DNA of 46,424 bases from positions 1 through 46,424 of the forward strand of contig RFON01000019.1 in NCBI GenBank assembly GCA_009926625.1, in the 5' to 3' direction. The DNA comes from Planctomycetota bacterium. Its GTDB lineage: Bacteria; Planctomycetota; Phycisphaerae; Phycisphaerales; SM1A02. The position numbers were made by a program, and so were the translations under genes. How positions within the stretch are numbered: the stretch's first letter is position 1; the number at the start of each line of letters is the position of its first letter. Shown here piece after piece: positions 15,086 to 24,006 of the stretch. The notes under the pieces are model-generated. The model was given only the letters and a program-made list of their open reading frames with translations, did not search any database and was not told the origin of the DNA.

Positions 15086-18000
15086 ATGCTCGCAGGCGGC
15101 GGAGAGATGGTGCGCTTTGAGGTGTGGACTTCACCCCGCGCGCATGATCCGCGAGCCGCCTCGTTCGTCCGTGATGCTGAACTTGGCAGCGGCGTCAGCG
15201 TTGAGCGAGTCGTCGTCTACCTCGTTTGCGGAAAACTGACCGAGGGATCGTGTGACCGACTGGCCGAGCACCTGCTGAGCCATCCGACGACGCAGCAGTG
15301 GTGCTGGACTCGCTTGGGCGATGAGCCGCGTGGACCTGCGGCGAATCGGAGTCGCGGCACTGAGGGAACGGTGACGGTGGAGGTTCATCCACTGCCTGGA
15401 GTGATGGATCCAGCCGCGGCAAGCGTGCGAACGGCGGTGCAAGCGCTCGTTGGGGAGTCGGTGGATGTCCAGACTGGGGTGCGCTACGACTTCGTTGGGG
15501 TGGCTGCCGATGTGGCCCGCGCCGCCATCGAGCGAACGGCGGCAAATCCCGTCGTGCACGCTGTCGTTGAGGGTCGGCATCACCCGCGCACATTTCCATG
15601 CGGGAAATCGCAACCTGTCCAGATGCGTGAGATCCCGCTGCGGCATCTCGACGATGCCGCGCTCGAGCGACTGTCGCGCGATGCGCATCTGTTTCTGTCG
15701 CTCGATGAGATGCGGGCGATCCAGAGCGAGTTCCGTCGGCAGGCGCGTGATCCGCGCGAGATCGAACTGGAAACGATTGCGCAGACATGGAGCGAACACT
15801 GCGTCCACAAGACGCTCAAGTCGACCATTCGATACCGCGGCGCACCATGCGGGGATCATGCCCGCCCTGGTCACGAGGGTTCCCCGAGCGAGCCGGTGCT
15901 GATTCGCAATCTCCTGAAGTCCACGGTCGCTGCGGCGACGAACGAACTGATCGGTCGTCAACCGTTGCTTCCAGGCCCAGGCGTGCGCGAAGACGCGACG
16001 CCGATCGACTGGTGTCTCTCGGTCTTCGTCGACAACTCAGGCGTGATCGCCTTCGATGATCTGCATGCGGTGTGTTTCAAGGTGGAGACGCACAATCATC
16101 CAAGTGCGATCGAACCCTACGGTGGCGCAGCGACGGGGATCGGCGGCTGCATTCGCGATGTGATCGGGACGGGGCAGGGCGCGAAGCCGATCGCTGCAAC
16201 GGATGTGTTCTGCGTGGCGCATCCGGACCTCAGTGCGGTGCCGCGCGGCTGCATTGCGCCGCGCCGCGTGTTGACGCAGGTGGTGGCGGGCATTCGCGAC
16301 TACGGCAATCGCATGGGGATTCCGACGCTCAACGGAGCGGTGTGGTTCGATGATCGGCATGTCGGTAATCCGCTGGTGTTCGCTGGATGCGTTGGGCTGA
16401 TGCCACGCGATCGAACGCACGGAGGTGCGCAGGCGGGCGATGCCATCGTGGTCATCGGTGGACGGACGGGTCGCGATGGCATTCATGGTGCAACCTTCTC
16501 GAGCGCGGAACTGACCGACACGCATGCGGACGAGTTCAGCCACGCCGTGCAGATCGGCAATGCCATCACGGAGAAGTGTGCGCTCGATGCGATTCTCGCT
16601 GCTCGCGATCACCCAGGTGGACCGCTGTTTCACGGACTGACCGACTGCGGTGCGGGCGGATTCTCCAGTGCAGTTGGCGAAATGGGTGGAACGATCGGCG
16701 CGGAGGTGCACTTGGACCGCGCACCGCTGAAGTACGAGGGATTGTCGCCAACGGAGGTGTGGATCAGCGAGGCGCAAGAGCGGATGGTGCTGGCAGTACC
16801 CGAGGCGAATCTGCCGGCGCTCGAAGCAATCTGTTTGCTGCACGATGCGGACATGTGCCGCCTCGGGACCTTCGGTACGGCGGATCGTTCCATCCATCTG
16901 CTGTGGAATGGATCGGAAGTCGGACGACTCGACACCGCGTTCCTTCATGGTGGGATTCCGATGCCCGAACGGGACGCGGTGTGGGACGCAGCCTGGTGTG
17001 CTGCGGAGTCAGGCCTCAGTTCGTCCCGCAGCGGGCGGGGGACGCCTGTTGAGTCGATGGCGGACGGGCTCTGCGCGCTGCTGCGCCATCCGAACATCGC
17101 GAGCAAGGCGTGGATCATTCGGCAATACGACCATGAGGTGCAGGGCACCTCTGTGGTGAAGCCGCTCCATGGCGTTGGCGGCGGTGGACCTGGCGATGCT
17201 GCAGTGATCGCGCCAGTGCCGGGGTCGATGCGAGGCTTGGCGATGGGCAATGGGTTGGCGACGGGACTTGCGCGCGATCCATATGTGATGGGTCTTGCGG
17301 CAATTGACGAGTGCGTGCGCAATCTGGTGTGCGTTGGTGCTGATCCGCAGCGGATCGCGATCCTCGACAACTTCTGCTGGCCATCGTGCAAGGACGCGCG
17401 CAATCTTGGTGCGCTCGTGCGTGCCGCATGGGCGTGCTACGACGGTGCGAAGGCGTTTCGGACGCCGTTCATCTCTGGGAAGGACAGCCTGAACAACCAG
17501 TTCGTCACGGATGATGGACGGACAATCCAGATTCCCCCCACGCTGCTGATCAGCGGGTTTGGCATCGTGCCCGATTTTCGGCGCTGCTGCACGATGGATT
17601 TCAAACGCGCTGGCAGGGTGGTGGTGTTGGTGGGTTCAACGAGTGGACAGCTCGGCGGATCGCATTGGTCCCTGCTGGCAGGTTTGGATGCGGAGGAACG
17701 GTTGCCGCTGCCGCAGGTCGATCTGGAGCGTGCGCCTGTGGCGGCAGCGGCCGTGGCGCGCGCCATTGCGGGCGGGACAGTGCAGAGTGCGCACGACTGC
17801 AGCGAGGGCGGGCTGCTTGTCGCTGCCGCAGAGATGTCATTCGCTGGTGGACTCGGCGTGGAACTGGACCTCGCGGCGGTGCCGGTCGCGCCCGCTGCGC
17901 GACTGTCCGACACGGCGGTTGCGTTCAGCGAGGATCCGTCGCGGTATCTGCTGGAGATGGACGAGCATGATGCGCAGGCGTTGTGCGGGGAACTCGCATC

Positions 18001-18181
18001 GCTCGGCATCGCTGCTGCAGTGATCGGGCGCGTGACGGAAGGTGCGTCGTTCGTGGTTCGGCGTGGCACGGAGACCGTGATGACGGCGGAGGTCGATGCG
18101 CTTCGTGCTGCCTGGGATGGGGGAGCAATCGAGACTCCCATGCTTCGCGGCGAAGTACCTGTGCTCGGAGGTGAACGGTGA
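15086..18181 (+). CDS. purL: Phosphoribosylformylglycinamidine synthase, PurS-like repeats fused to PurL
   Basis: Protein of 1031 residues that makes FGAM from FGAR, ATP and glutamine-derived ammonia in purine synthesis. Two PurS-like units come first: residues ~8-75 (VRFEVWTSPRAHDPRAASF) and ~95-165 (TVEVHPLPGVMDPAAASV ... ANPVVHAVVEG). The synthetase body follows, with TWSEHCVHKT, the nucleotide-binding KVETHNHPSAIEPYGGAATG, and a second half with GKDSLNNQF and SAHDCSEGG. The length lies between stand-alone PurL (~740) and large PurL with a built-in amidotransferase (~1300). The amidotransferase is separate: purQ overlaps the stop by 4 nt (GTGA). The start at MLAGGG fits the hexamer 6 nt upstream; MVRFEV at 15107 is an alternative. 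Confidence 0.93.
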   Translation: MLAGGGEMVRFEVWTSPRAHDPRAASFVRDAELGSGVSVERVVVYLVCGKLTEGSCDRLAEHLLSHPTTQQWCWTRLGDEPRGPAANRSRGTEGTVTVEVHPLPGVMDPAAASVRTAVQALVGESVDVQTGVRYDFVGVAADVARAAIERTAANPVVHAVVEGRHHPRTFPCGKSQPVQMREIPLRHLDDAALERLSRDAHLFLSLDEMRAIQSEFRRQARDPREIELETIAQTWSEHCVHKTLKSTIRYRGAPCGDHARPGHEGSPSEPVLIRNLLKSTVAAATNELIGRQPLLPGPGVREDATPIDWCLSVFVDNSGVIAFDDLHAVCFKVETHNHPSAIEPYGGAATGIGGCIRDVIGTGQGAKPIAATDVFCVAHPDLSAVPRGCIAPRRVLTQVVAGIRDYGNRMGIPTLNGAVWFDDRHVGNPLVFAGCVGLMPRDRTHGGAQAGDAIVVIGGRTGRDGIHGATFSSAELTDTHADEFSHAVQIGNAITEKCALDAILAARDHPGGPLFHGLTDCGAGGFSSAVGEMGGTIGAEVHLDRAPLKYEGLSPTEVWISEAQERMVLAVPEANLPALEAICLLHDADMCRLGTFGTADRSIHLLWNGSEVGRLDTAFLHGGIPMPERDAVWDAAWCAAESGLSSSRSGRGTPVESMADGLCALLRHPNIASKAWIIRQYDHEVQGTSVVKPLHGVGGGGPGDAAVIAPVPGSMRGLAMGNGLATGLARDPYVMGLAAIDECVRNLVCVGADPQRIAILDNFCWPSCKDARNLGALVRAAWACYDGAKAFRTPFISGKDSLNNQFVTDDGRTIQIPPTLLISGFGIVPDFRRCCTMDFKRAGRVVVLVGSTSGQLGGSHWSLLAGLDAEERLPLPQVDLERAPVAAAAVARAIAGGTVQSAHDCSEGGLLVAAAEMSFAGGLGVELDLAAVPVAPAARLSDTAVAFSEDPSRYLLEMDEHDAQALCGELASLGIAAAVIGRVTEGASFVVRRGTETVMTAEVDALRAAWDGGAIETPMLRGEVPVLGGER

Positions 18182-19020
18182 GGAACACCGCCCCGAAAGC
18201 CTTGGTGATCACCGCGCCGGGGATCAACTGCGATCTGGAGTTGGCGGAAGCGTTTCGCGCGGCGGGCGCGGAACCGATCAACTGCCCGCTGTCGAGGCTG
18301 ATGCGTGAGCCGTCACTGATTGCGCACCACGACCTCATCGGACTGCCGGGTGGTTTCAGTTTCGGTGACGATGTCGCTGCGGGACGGATCATGGGCGCAT
18401 TGATCGCGCGAAGCATCTATCCCGCGCTGCGAGATGCGGTGCAGGATGGCGTGCCGATCATCTGTCCGTGCAATGGATTCCAGATCGCGGTGCAAGCGGG
18501 CTTATTGCCTGGACCGCTGGCAGACCAGCCTTGGCCACACGAGGCGGCGCCAGCAACGGTGGCGCTCGCCGACAATCAGAGTGCTCGTTTCACCGATGTG
18601 TGGACGAGCGTGGATGTGCCGCGCGATACCGTTTGCATTTGGACGAGGGGCATTCGATGTGACGGTGATGCGGGAGTGCTGCCAAGCGCGCACGGCGAGG
18701 GGCGATTTGTCGCACCCCAGCCGCTGCTCGAACGGCTCGAAGCGGCGGGGCAGATCGCAGTTCGGTACGGCGCGGGGGAGAACTTCAATGGCTCGGTGGG
18801 TGCGGTCGCGGGGATATGCGATCCGTCGGGTCTTGTGCTCGGGCTGATGCCGCACCCTGAACGCTTCACGCGTTGGACCCAGCATCCGCGTTGGACGCGA
18901 CTCGATGCGCGCGAACTGAAGGGCGAGCCGCTCGGCCTGCAGATGTTCCGCCGCGCGGTGGCGTTCGTGCGCGAGGGAGTTTCCGATGCTTCGCTTGAAC
19001 TGGGCGGTTCGCTCGCGTAA
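18178..19020 (+). CDS. purQ: Phosphoribosylformylglycinamidine synthase, glutamine amidotransferase subunit
   Basis: Class I glutamine amidotransferase of 280 residues. The nucleophile Cys lies in CPCNGFQIA, the catalytic His/Glu in LMPHPER, and the oxyanion motif in GLPGGFSFGDD. It hydrolyses glutamine and passes ammonia to PurL. Translation starts at GTG inside the purL stop (4-nt overlap), giving coupled, equimolar synthesis. It is a little longer than Bacillus-type PurQ (~227) and closer to the amidotransferase domain of large PurL, which suits the intermediate PurSL form upstream. It is convergent with ksgA, 37 nt apart. Confidence 0.93.
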   Translation: MRNTAPKALVITAPGINCDLELAEAFRAAGAEPINCPLSRLMREPSLIAHHDLIGLPGGFSFGDDVAAGRIMGALIARSIYPALRDAVQDGVPIICPCNGFQIAVQAGLLPGPLADQPWPHEAAPATVALADNQSARFTDVWTSVDVPRDTVCIWTRGIRCDGDAGVLPSAHGEGRFVAPQPLLERLEAAGQIAVRYGAGENFNGSVGAVAGICDPSGLVLGLMPHPERFTRWTQHPRWTRLDARELKGEPLGLQMFRRAVAFVREGVSDASLELGGSLA

Positions 19021-19022
19021 GG

Positions 19023-19048
19023 CGCTCGGGTCAGTCGCTCGGGTCAGT
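19023..19048. repeat. Perfect 13-bp tandem duplication between purQ and ksgA
   Basis: CGCTCGGGTCAGT occurs twice head to tail in the short convergent gap. No hairpin or T run is visible, so it is more likely a slippage duplication than a terminator. Confidence 0.8.
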
Positions 19049-19057
19049 GCGGGCGAT

Positions 19058-19900
19058 TCACGCAGACGGCGGTGGATGGGCAGCCGCGAGCGTCAGCAGC
19101 TGCTGAGGGGACAATTGCTCGGGTCGCATCAACGGATCGATGCCAGCGGGCCAAGGCACTTCGCGTCCGAGCACGCTCCCAAGCTGCTTGCGCCGCTTGC
19201 TGAACACGCGCTGCAGGAATCGACCGAGCGCGAGTGCGTCGTGCGTTGGCGGTGGGTTGATTCGCTCGATCGCGACGAACGCGCTTTGCACTTCCGGCGC
19301 TGGCCAGAAGCACGATGGCGGGAGCACGGCGAACATGTCGATGTGGGCGAGCAACTGCGCTTGCACGGAGAGTGGGCCGTACGCCTTGCTGCCGGGCGCG
19401 GCGGCGAGGCGTTCGGCGACCTCGCGCTGGATCGTCACGAAGAGCCCGCTGCACCGTGGGGCTGAAGTCAGCAGATTCAACATCAGCGGTGTGGCTGCCT
19501 GGTAGGGCAGGTTCGCCACGAGCAGGTAGGGCTCGTTCCCAAAGCGGGAATCGATCGCAGCACACAGTGACGCAGCGAGGTGATGCTTCCCATCGAGGCA
19601 GTCGCCCTCGATGATGTCGAGCTTGCCATCGGCGATCGGCATCACACGGTCACGGACGATCGCACTCATCGCTGGGTCGATCTCGCAGGCGATGACGATT
19701 GCCCCTGCCTCCAGCAGCGTCTCGGTGAGCGTGCCCGTTCCAGGCCCAACTTCCAGTACGCGTGTGCCGGGCACGACGCGCGCGCGCGCAACAAGGCGGC
19801 GGAGTTGGTTGTGGTCGTGCAGGAAGTTCTGACCGAAACGGTGGCGCGGGCGAGCTCCTCGTGCGTGGAGCAGTGCGCGAATCTCGGTCAAGGTTTGCAC
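19058..19900 (-). CDS. ksgA: 16S rRNA (adenine(1518)-N6/adenine(1519)-N6)-dimethyltransferase
   Basis: KsgA/RsmA of 280 residues, a typical length. Motifs are the RNA-contact segment FGQNFLHD, the SAM site EVGPGTGTLT, acidic motif II (ACEIDP), and the catalytic NLPYQ. It dimethylates two adjacent adenines near the 3' end of 16S rRNA during late 30S assembly. Translation starts at GTG (MQTLTEIRALL), 19 nt after the TM2-domain gene, so it belongs to the rny-TM2-ksgA cluster. Its rRNA substrate gene lies 9 kb away in this window. Confidence 0.94.
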   Translation of the reverse strand: MQTLTEIRALLHARGARPRHRFGQNFLHDHNQLRRLVARARVVPGTRVLEVGPGTGTLTETLLEAGAIVIACEIDPAMSAIVRDRVMPIADGKLDIIEGDCLDGKHHLAASLCAAIDSRFGNEPYLLVANLPYQAATPLMLNLLTSAPRCSGLFVTIQREVAERLAAAPGSKAYGPLSVQAQLLAHIDMFAVLPPSCFWPAPEVQSAFVAIERINPPPTHDALALGRFLQRVFSKRRKQLGSVLGREVPWPAGIDPLMRPEQLSPQQLLTLAAAHPPPSA

Positions 19901-19919
19901 GCGTGGACGAAGCGGCTGA

Positions 19920-20279
19920 TCAGAACCAGGACCGCTTCTGCAGGATGTAGGTTCGGAGGAACTCCTCGTCGGTCTTGGTGAGGTAGAGGATGCCTTCGAT
20001 CAATCCGATGACACCCATCACGCTCGGCGCGATGGCGGGAACGCACAGGCACCAGCCAAGCACGAGTCCGGCGAGCGAGGAGAGCAGCATGACGAGTGCC
20101 GCGGCGGTATAGCCGAGGATGAACTTGTGGATGCCGAACGCGCCGAGCAGGATGCCGAGGACTCCAGCCGCAACGCGCTTGGATTTCGCTTGTTCAAGTT
20201 GCAGCTGCGAATACCCGTTCGCAGATCCGTAGGGCGGCGTCGTTGGCTGCGCGCCGGGCGGATAGGTCTGATCGTCCAC
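19920..20279 (-). CDS. TM2-domain membrane protein
   Basis: Small protein of 119 residues. A Pro/Gly/Tyr-rich cytoplasmic N-terminus (YPPGAQPTTPPYGSANGY) is followed by a TM2 domain: KRVAAGVLGILLGAFGIHKFILGY, a helix-turn-helix pair with the signature G-x-F-G-x-H-x-F, then a second helix pair. The TM2 family is widespread, but its function is largely unknown. Translation starts at GTG, 9 nt after the rny stop. The rny stop codon (TAG) forms part of a TAGCAT hexamer 6 nt before this GTG, so the gene may be transcribed independently from inside the end of rny. Confidence 0.85.
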   Translation of the reverse strand: MDDQTYPPGAQPTTPPYGSANGYSQLQLEQAKSKRVAAGVLGILLGAFGIHKFILGYTAAALVMLLSSLAGLVLGWCLCVPAIAPSVMGVIGLIEGILYLTKTDEEFLRTYILQKRSWF

Positions 20280-20285
20280 GGTGTG

Positions 20286-20291
20286 ATGCTA
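20286..20291 (-). promoter_or_regulatory. Putative -10 hexamer overlapping the rny stop codon
   Basis: TAGCAT on the minus strand, 6 nt before the GTG at 20279. Its first three bases are the rny stop codon TAG. Confidence 0.4.
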
Positions 20292-21884
20292 GCGGGCGAT
20301 GGCGTCGGCGCGCACTTCACGAAGCACGGAGACCTTGATCTCGCCGGGAAAGGTCATCTCCTGCTCGACACGCTGCGCGATGGCGGAGGCGATGCGATGG
20401 GTGGCTGCATCATCTGCCGCCCGCGCATCGACGATGACGCGTACCTCACGCCCCGCCTGCACCGCATAAGCCTCCGTGACCCCCTTGTGCTCGCGCGCGA
20501 TGGACTCAAGCTGGTTGAGCCGCTTGATGTAAAGCTCCATCGACTCACGGCGTGCACCAGGGCGTGCGCCGGAGAGCGCATCCGCCGCCATCACGATCGG
20601 CGTGTACGGAGTCGTCGGCGGAATGTCGCTGTGGTGCCCACCGATGGCGTTCAGCACCGCTTCGTTCCGCTCGCCGTGCCGCATGGCAAACTCCATGCCG
20701 ATTGCGGGGTGACCGCCCTCGACCTCGTGATCGAGCGCCTTTCCGATGTCGTGCAGGAAGCCCGCGCGCCGTGCGACGGCACCGTTGAGCCCAAGCTGGT
20801 CGGCGATCATCTGTGCAAGGAATGCGACCTCGAGCGAGTGGCGCAGCACATTCTGTCCGTAGCTGCTTCGGAAGTGCAGCTTGCCCATCGCTTCGATCAA
20901 CTTCGGGTGCAGCCCTTGGATGTCCGCTTCAAGCGCGGCTTCCGTGCCGTGCTGGAGAACGCGCTGCTGCACATCGCGTCGAACCTGTTCGACGACTTCT
21001 TCGATGCGCGTGGGATGGACTCGGCCGTCGGCGATCAACTTCTGGAGCGTCTCCGCTGCGATCGCCTGACGAACCTTGTCGAAGCAGGAGACGGCGATCA
21101 CGCCTGGCGTGTCGTCGACGAGGATGTCCACGCCCGTCAACTTCTCGATCGTGCGGATGTTGCGCCCCTCGCGCCCGATGATGCGCCCTTTGACATCCTC
21201 GCTGGGGATCTTGACCGTGCGAACCGTTGCGTCGGCGACGGTTTCGGCTGCGTAACGCTGAATCGCCATCAGCGTGATCTCGCGTGCCCGTTCCGAAGCC
21301 TTCAGGTTCGCCTCATCGAGGATGCGGTGCTCGAGTCGCATCGCTTCGCGCTCGCTTGCTGCGCGAACCTCGTCAAGGAAGATCGCGCGCGCCTCCTCTT
21401 CGGTGAGTCGCGCAATCTCGCCCAAACGCGTGCGAACCGTGGCGCGCTGGGCTGCCAGTTCCGTCGCCTCCTGCGAGAGTTCCTGCTCGCGGAGAACCGA
21501 TGCGCGGTCGCGAGCATCCACCTGCTCTTCGCGCTGCTGCATGTGCGCGAGCTTGCGTTCAAGCGTTTCCTGGATTCGTTCGCTTCGCGCTTGGGTCTCT
21601 TGGATTCCCTGTAGTGCCGCCTTCACCTCGCGGTCCACCTCGCTTCGACGGTCGGCTGCCGCGCGCTCCGCTGCCAGTTGGACATCCGCCGCGCGCGCCG
21701 CTGCAGTCGCCTCAGCCGCCTTCGTCAGCTGCGCGGACTGCTCGCGCGCCTGCTTGAGGCTTCGAGTGCTGAGCCGCGACTGCAACCACCAAGCGCCGAG
21801 CGCGCCCGCGACGATGGAGGCGAGCGACAGCAGAAGTGTTGCGGTATTGAATTCGAGCGAGGCAAGAGCAAGAGTCGCAAACAT
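20289..21884 (-). CDS. rny: Ribonuclease Y
   Basis: RNase Y of 531 residues, close to the usual ~520. Domain order: one N-terminal membrane helix (LLSLASIVAGALGAWWL), a long Ala/Glu/Arg coiled coil (~40-190), a KH RNA-binding domain with the GREGRNIRT loop (~205-265), and an HD domain with GFLHDIGKALD (~330-430). It makes endonucleolytic cuts that start mRNA decay, anchored at the cytoplasmic membrane. The metal-binding His-Asp pair is intact. It heads a minus-strand cluster with the TM2 gene and ksgA. The start region reads GGAAAGGGCTGACCG before the ATG, a possible weak ribosome binding site. Confidence 0.96.
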   Translation of the reverse strand: MFATLALASLEFNTATLLLSLASIVAGALGAWWLQSRLSTRSLKQAREQSAQLTKAAEATAAARAADVQLAAERAAADRRSEVDREVKAALQGIQETQARSERIQETLERKLAHMQQREEQVDARDRASVLREQELSQEATELAAQRATVRTRLGEIARLTEEEARAIFLDEVRAASEREAMRLEHRILDEANLKASERAREITLMAIQRYAAETVADATVRTVKIPSEDVKGRIIGREGRNIRTIEKLTGVDILVDDTPGVIAVSCFDKVRQAIAAETLQKLIADGRVHPTRIEEVVEQVRRDVQQRVLQHGTEAALEADIQGLHPKLIEAMGKLHFRSSYGQNVLRHSLEVAFLAQMIADQLGLNGAVARRAGFLHDIGKALDHEVEGGHPAIGMEFAMRHGERNEAVLNAIGGHHSDIPPTTPYTPIVMAADALSGARPGARRESMELYIKRLNQLESIAREHKGVTEAYAVQAGREVRVIVDARAADDAATHRIASAIAQRVEQEMTFPGEIKVSVLREVRADAIAR

Positions 21885-22185
21885 CGGTCAGCCCTTTCCG
21901 AAATGAATCGGCGGCTCGACCGGTCGGCGAGGCAGGTTGTGGATCAGGCGCGTTGCGTTCGTGCAGTCATGCGTGGAGTGCGGTCTGTGAAGCGTGTGCT
22001 GTGGGTCGTTGGTGAAGCAATTTGGAAAGTCGCGTCAGATCTATGGCAGCCCATCCTGGGCTGTCGGGCAGGGGCCCGAAGTGCTGCCTCGTCGGCCGAT
22101 TCGCCGTAGAGGAGGTGTTGGAAATCCGCTTGGAAGCGGTTGGGGGGAGGGTAGGTCGCGCAGCGTGGGCTCGTCAACGGAGTTC
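21885..22185. other. Divergent intergenic region between rny and the ABC permease
   Basis: No credible gene. Two adjacent hairpins are visible: CAGCCCA/TGGGCTG with a 3-nt loop (22047-22063), then CGGGC/GCCCG just after it. Neither is followed by a T run. They may lie in the rny leader. No clear rny promoter could be assigned. Confidence 0.4.
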
Positions 22186-22191
22186 TATGAT
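22186..22191 (+). promoter_or_regulatory. Putative -10 hexamer, leaderless type, for the ABC permease
   Basis: TATGAT, 6 nt before the ATG at 22198. Confidence 0.45.
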
Positions 22192-22197
22192 GCGTTC

Positions 22198-24006
22198 ATG
22201 GGCGGCGCAGTCGCACAATTCCTGCGAATCTTGCCGTTGAATCCGATCGTGGTTCGGCTGGTCCAGGGCGGTTCGGTTCGAACGCGTCACCTGCTGATTC
22301 GCGCGGGGTACCTCGGCATCCTGATCGTGGTGCTGCTCGCGGCGATGCTCGGTTCGGTCGGCACGATGCGTGAACTGGCGCAGCAGGGCGCGACCGCATT
22401 CGCGCTCGTCAGCTACGGGCAGGTGCTGCTCATCTGCTTGCTTGCACCAGTGTTCATGGCGGGCGCGATCGCCCAGGAATCCAACCCGCAGACCTGGGAT
22501 GTGCTGTTGACATCTCCTCTCACCTCGCTGCAGATCGTGCTTGGAAACCTTTTCGGTCGCCTCTTCTTCGTGCTCGCGCTGCTGCTCGGTTCACTGCCGC
22601 TTTTCGCAGTGACCAGACTGTTCGGTGGCGTTCCTGGATCGGCGATCGTGCAGAGCTACGCAATCGCCGCCGCGACGGCACTTGTCGTGGGGGCGATCGC
22701 GATCACGCTCAGTGTGACGCGGTCGGCGGGTCGTCGCGCGGTCTTCATCTTCTATTCGTGCGTGGTGCTGTTTCTCTTCGCGACCTTTGCTGCGGATCTC
22801 GCGTTGGTCAAGCCCGTCGCACCTGGAAGCGACACGGTCTTCACCACCATGATGACTCCGCTCAACCCGCTGCTGACGCTGCGGGTGTTGTTGGACTCGG
22901 GTTCGTACTTGCCGCAGGACTTTGCGGGGACGGGACACCTGTGGTTGGTGCGAGTCTGGCTGGGCTCGCCCGTGGCAACGCAGTTGTGGCTGTTCACGCT
23001 GCTGTCCGCGGTGCTCGTCGTGTATTCGACGCTGCGAGTGCGACTCCTCGGGCGCGCGTTGGTGGGTGCGGCAGGGTCTGTCCGAGCACTCGCGGGTCGG
23101 GAGCCGCGGCGCGTCTGGGCAAACCCAATTGCCTGGCGCGAGATGCACTTGCGCGGCAACTCGATCGGCGTGCAAGCGCTTCGCTGGGGTTTCGTGGCCG
23201 CGGCACTGACGGTGGGGCTGGTGATCCTCATGCTGACTCGCGCTGGAACGCTCACACTGGAGGAGTCTCGCCTCTCACTTGCGGCCGTGCTGGGTGCGGA
23301 AGTGTTGATCGTCGTCCTCACGGCACTGAACCTCAGCGCAACAGCGGTCAGCCATGAGCGCGAGGACCGCTCACTCGACATCCTGCTGACAACGCCGATC
23401 CAGCCTGGGCAGTACATCGCCGGCAAGTTGCGCGGACTGATCCAGTACCTGCTGCCGTTGATGCTGGTGCCGTGCGTGACGCTGGGCTTGGCCGCGCTCT
23501 TCGTGACCACGCGGGGATTCGGCAAGGCGATGACGGTCACCGTGCAGGAGTCCGTCGGCACATCGACGGTTGAAGTGCCGATGGTGCTGCCGGAGAGTGC
23601 GATCGCGCTGCCGCTGGTGTTGATGTCGTTCACCGCGCTGAGCGTGATGGTCGGGCTGCAGTGGTCTGTGCGGAGCAAGGGAACGATCGGATCGGTGGTG
23701 GCGGCGGCGGGGATCGTGATCGCCATCGGTGGGACGGTTGGGTTGTGCGGGCTTGGGCTCGGTTCTTCGGTGCCGTTCCTCGGTGCTGGATTGAACGCAG
23801 CGACACCACTCAACCTTGTGTTGGCCGCAGTGCATCCCGCGCCGCTGATTGAGGGGTCGCTTGACAATCCGCTTTCGCGCGTCGTGTCGTTGCTCGGTGG
23901 CGCGGGACTTGCCACGATCATTTACATCGCCGTGGTGTATGGACTGCACTCGTCCATCAAGGCGAACTTCATGGCAACGGTACGGAGACTTTCTGGGACG
24001 GCATGA
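22198..24006 (+). CDS. ABC-2-type transporter permease, duplicated
   Basis: Integral membrane protein of 602 residues with about twelve hydrophobic helices in two ABC-2-like halves. Each half carries the family's phrase about selective loss or gain of a module: ESNPQTWDVLLTSPLTSLQIVLGNLFGRL (residues ~95-125) and EREDRSLDILLTTPIQPGQYIAGKLRGL (~385-410). These D-x-L-L-T-(T/S)-P segments contact the ATPase in ABC-2 exporters. No ATP-binding subunit is encoded next to it, so the partner is elsewhere or outside the window. The frame stays open 68 codons upstream, but the membrane domain begins at MGGAVAQFLRILPL. The last 4 nt overlap the GIDE-LemA gene. Confidence 0.85.
   Translation: MGGAVAQFLRILPLNPIVVRLVQGGSVRTRHLLIRAGYLGILIVVLLAAMLGSVGTMRELAQQGATAFALVSYGQVLLICLLAPVFMAGAIAQESNPQTWDVLLTSPLTSLQIVLGNLFGRLFFVLALLLGSLPLFAVTRLFGGVPGSAIVQSYAIAAATALVVGAIAITLSVTRSAGRRAVFIFYSCVVLFLFATFAADLALVKPVAPGSDTVFTTMMTPLNPLLTLRVLLDSGSYLPQDFAGTGHLWLVRVWLGSPVATQLWLFTLLSAVLVVYSTLRVRLLGRALVGAAGSVRALAGREPRRVWANPIAWREMHLRGNSIGVQALRWGFVAAALTVGLVILMLTRAGTLTLEESRLSLAAVLGAEVLIVVLTALNLSATAVSHEREDRSLDILLTTPIQPGQYIAGKLRGLIQYLLPLMLVPCVTLGLAALFVTTRGFGKAMTVTVQESVGTSTVEVPMVLPESAIALPLVLMSFTALSVMVGLQWSVRSKGTIGSVVAAAGIVIAIGGTVGLCGLGLGSSVPFLGAGLNAATPLNLVLAAVHPAPLIEGSLDNPLSRVVSLLGGAGLATIIYIAVVYGLHSSIKANFMATVRRLSGTA

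Noticed and set aside
20127..21614. 495-codon open frame on the plus strand opposite rny
   Set aside because: It is antisense to a full-length ribonuclease Y with intact KH and HD motifs. Its sequence is rich in Asp, Arg and Ala with no domain, typical of a codon-bias shadow.
21944..22177. 77-codon minus-strand frame between rny and the ABC permease
   Set aside because: TTG start, no ribosome binding site, no domain, and it overlaps two hairpins. Some stretches look protein-like, but this is not enough to call a gene.
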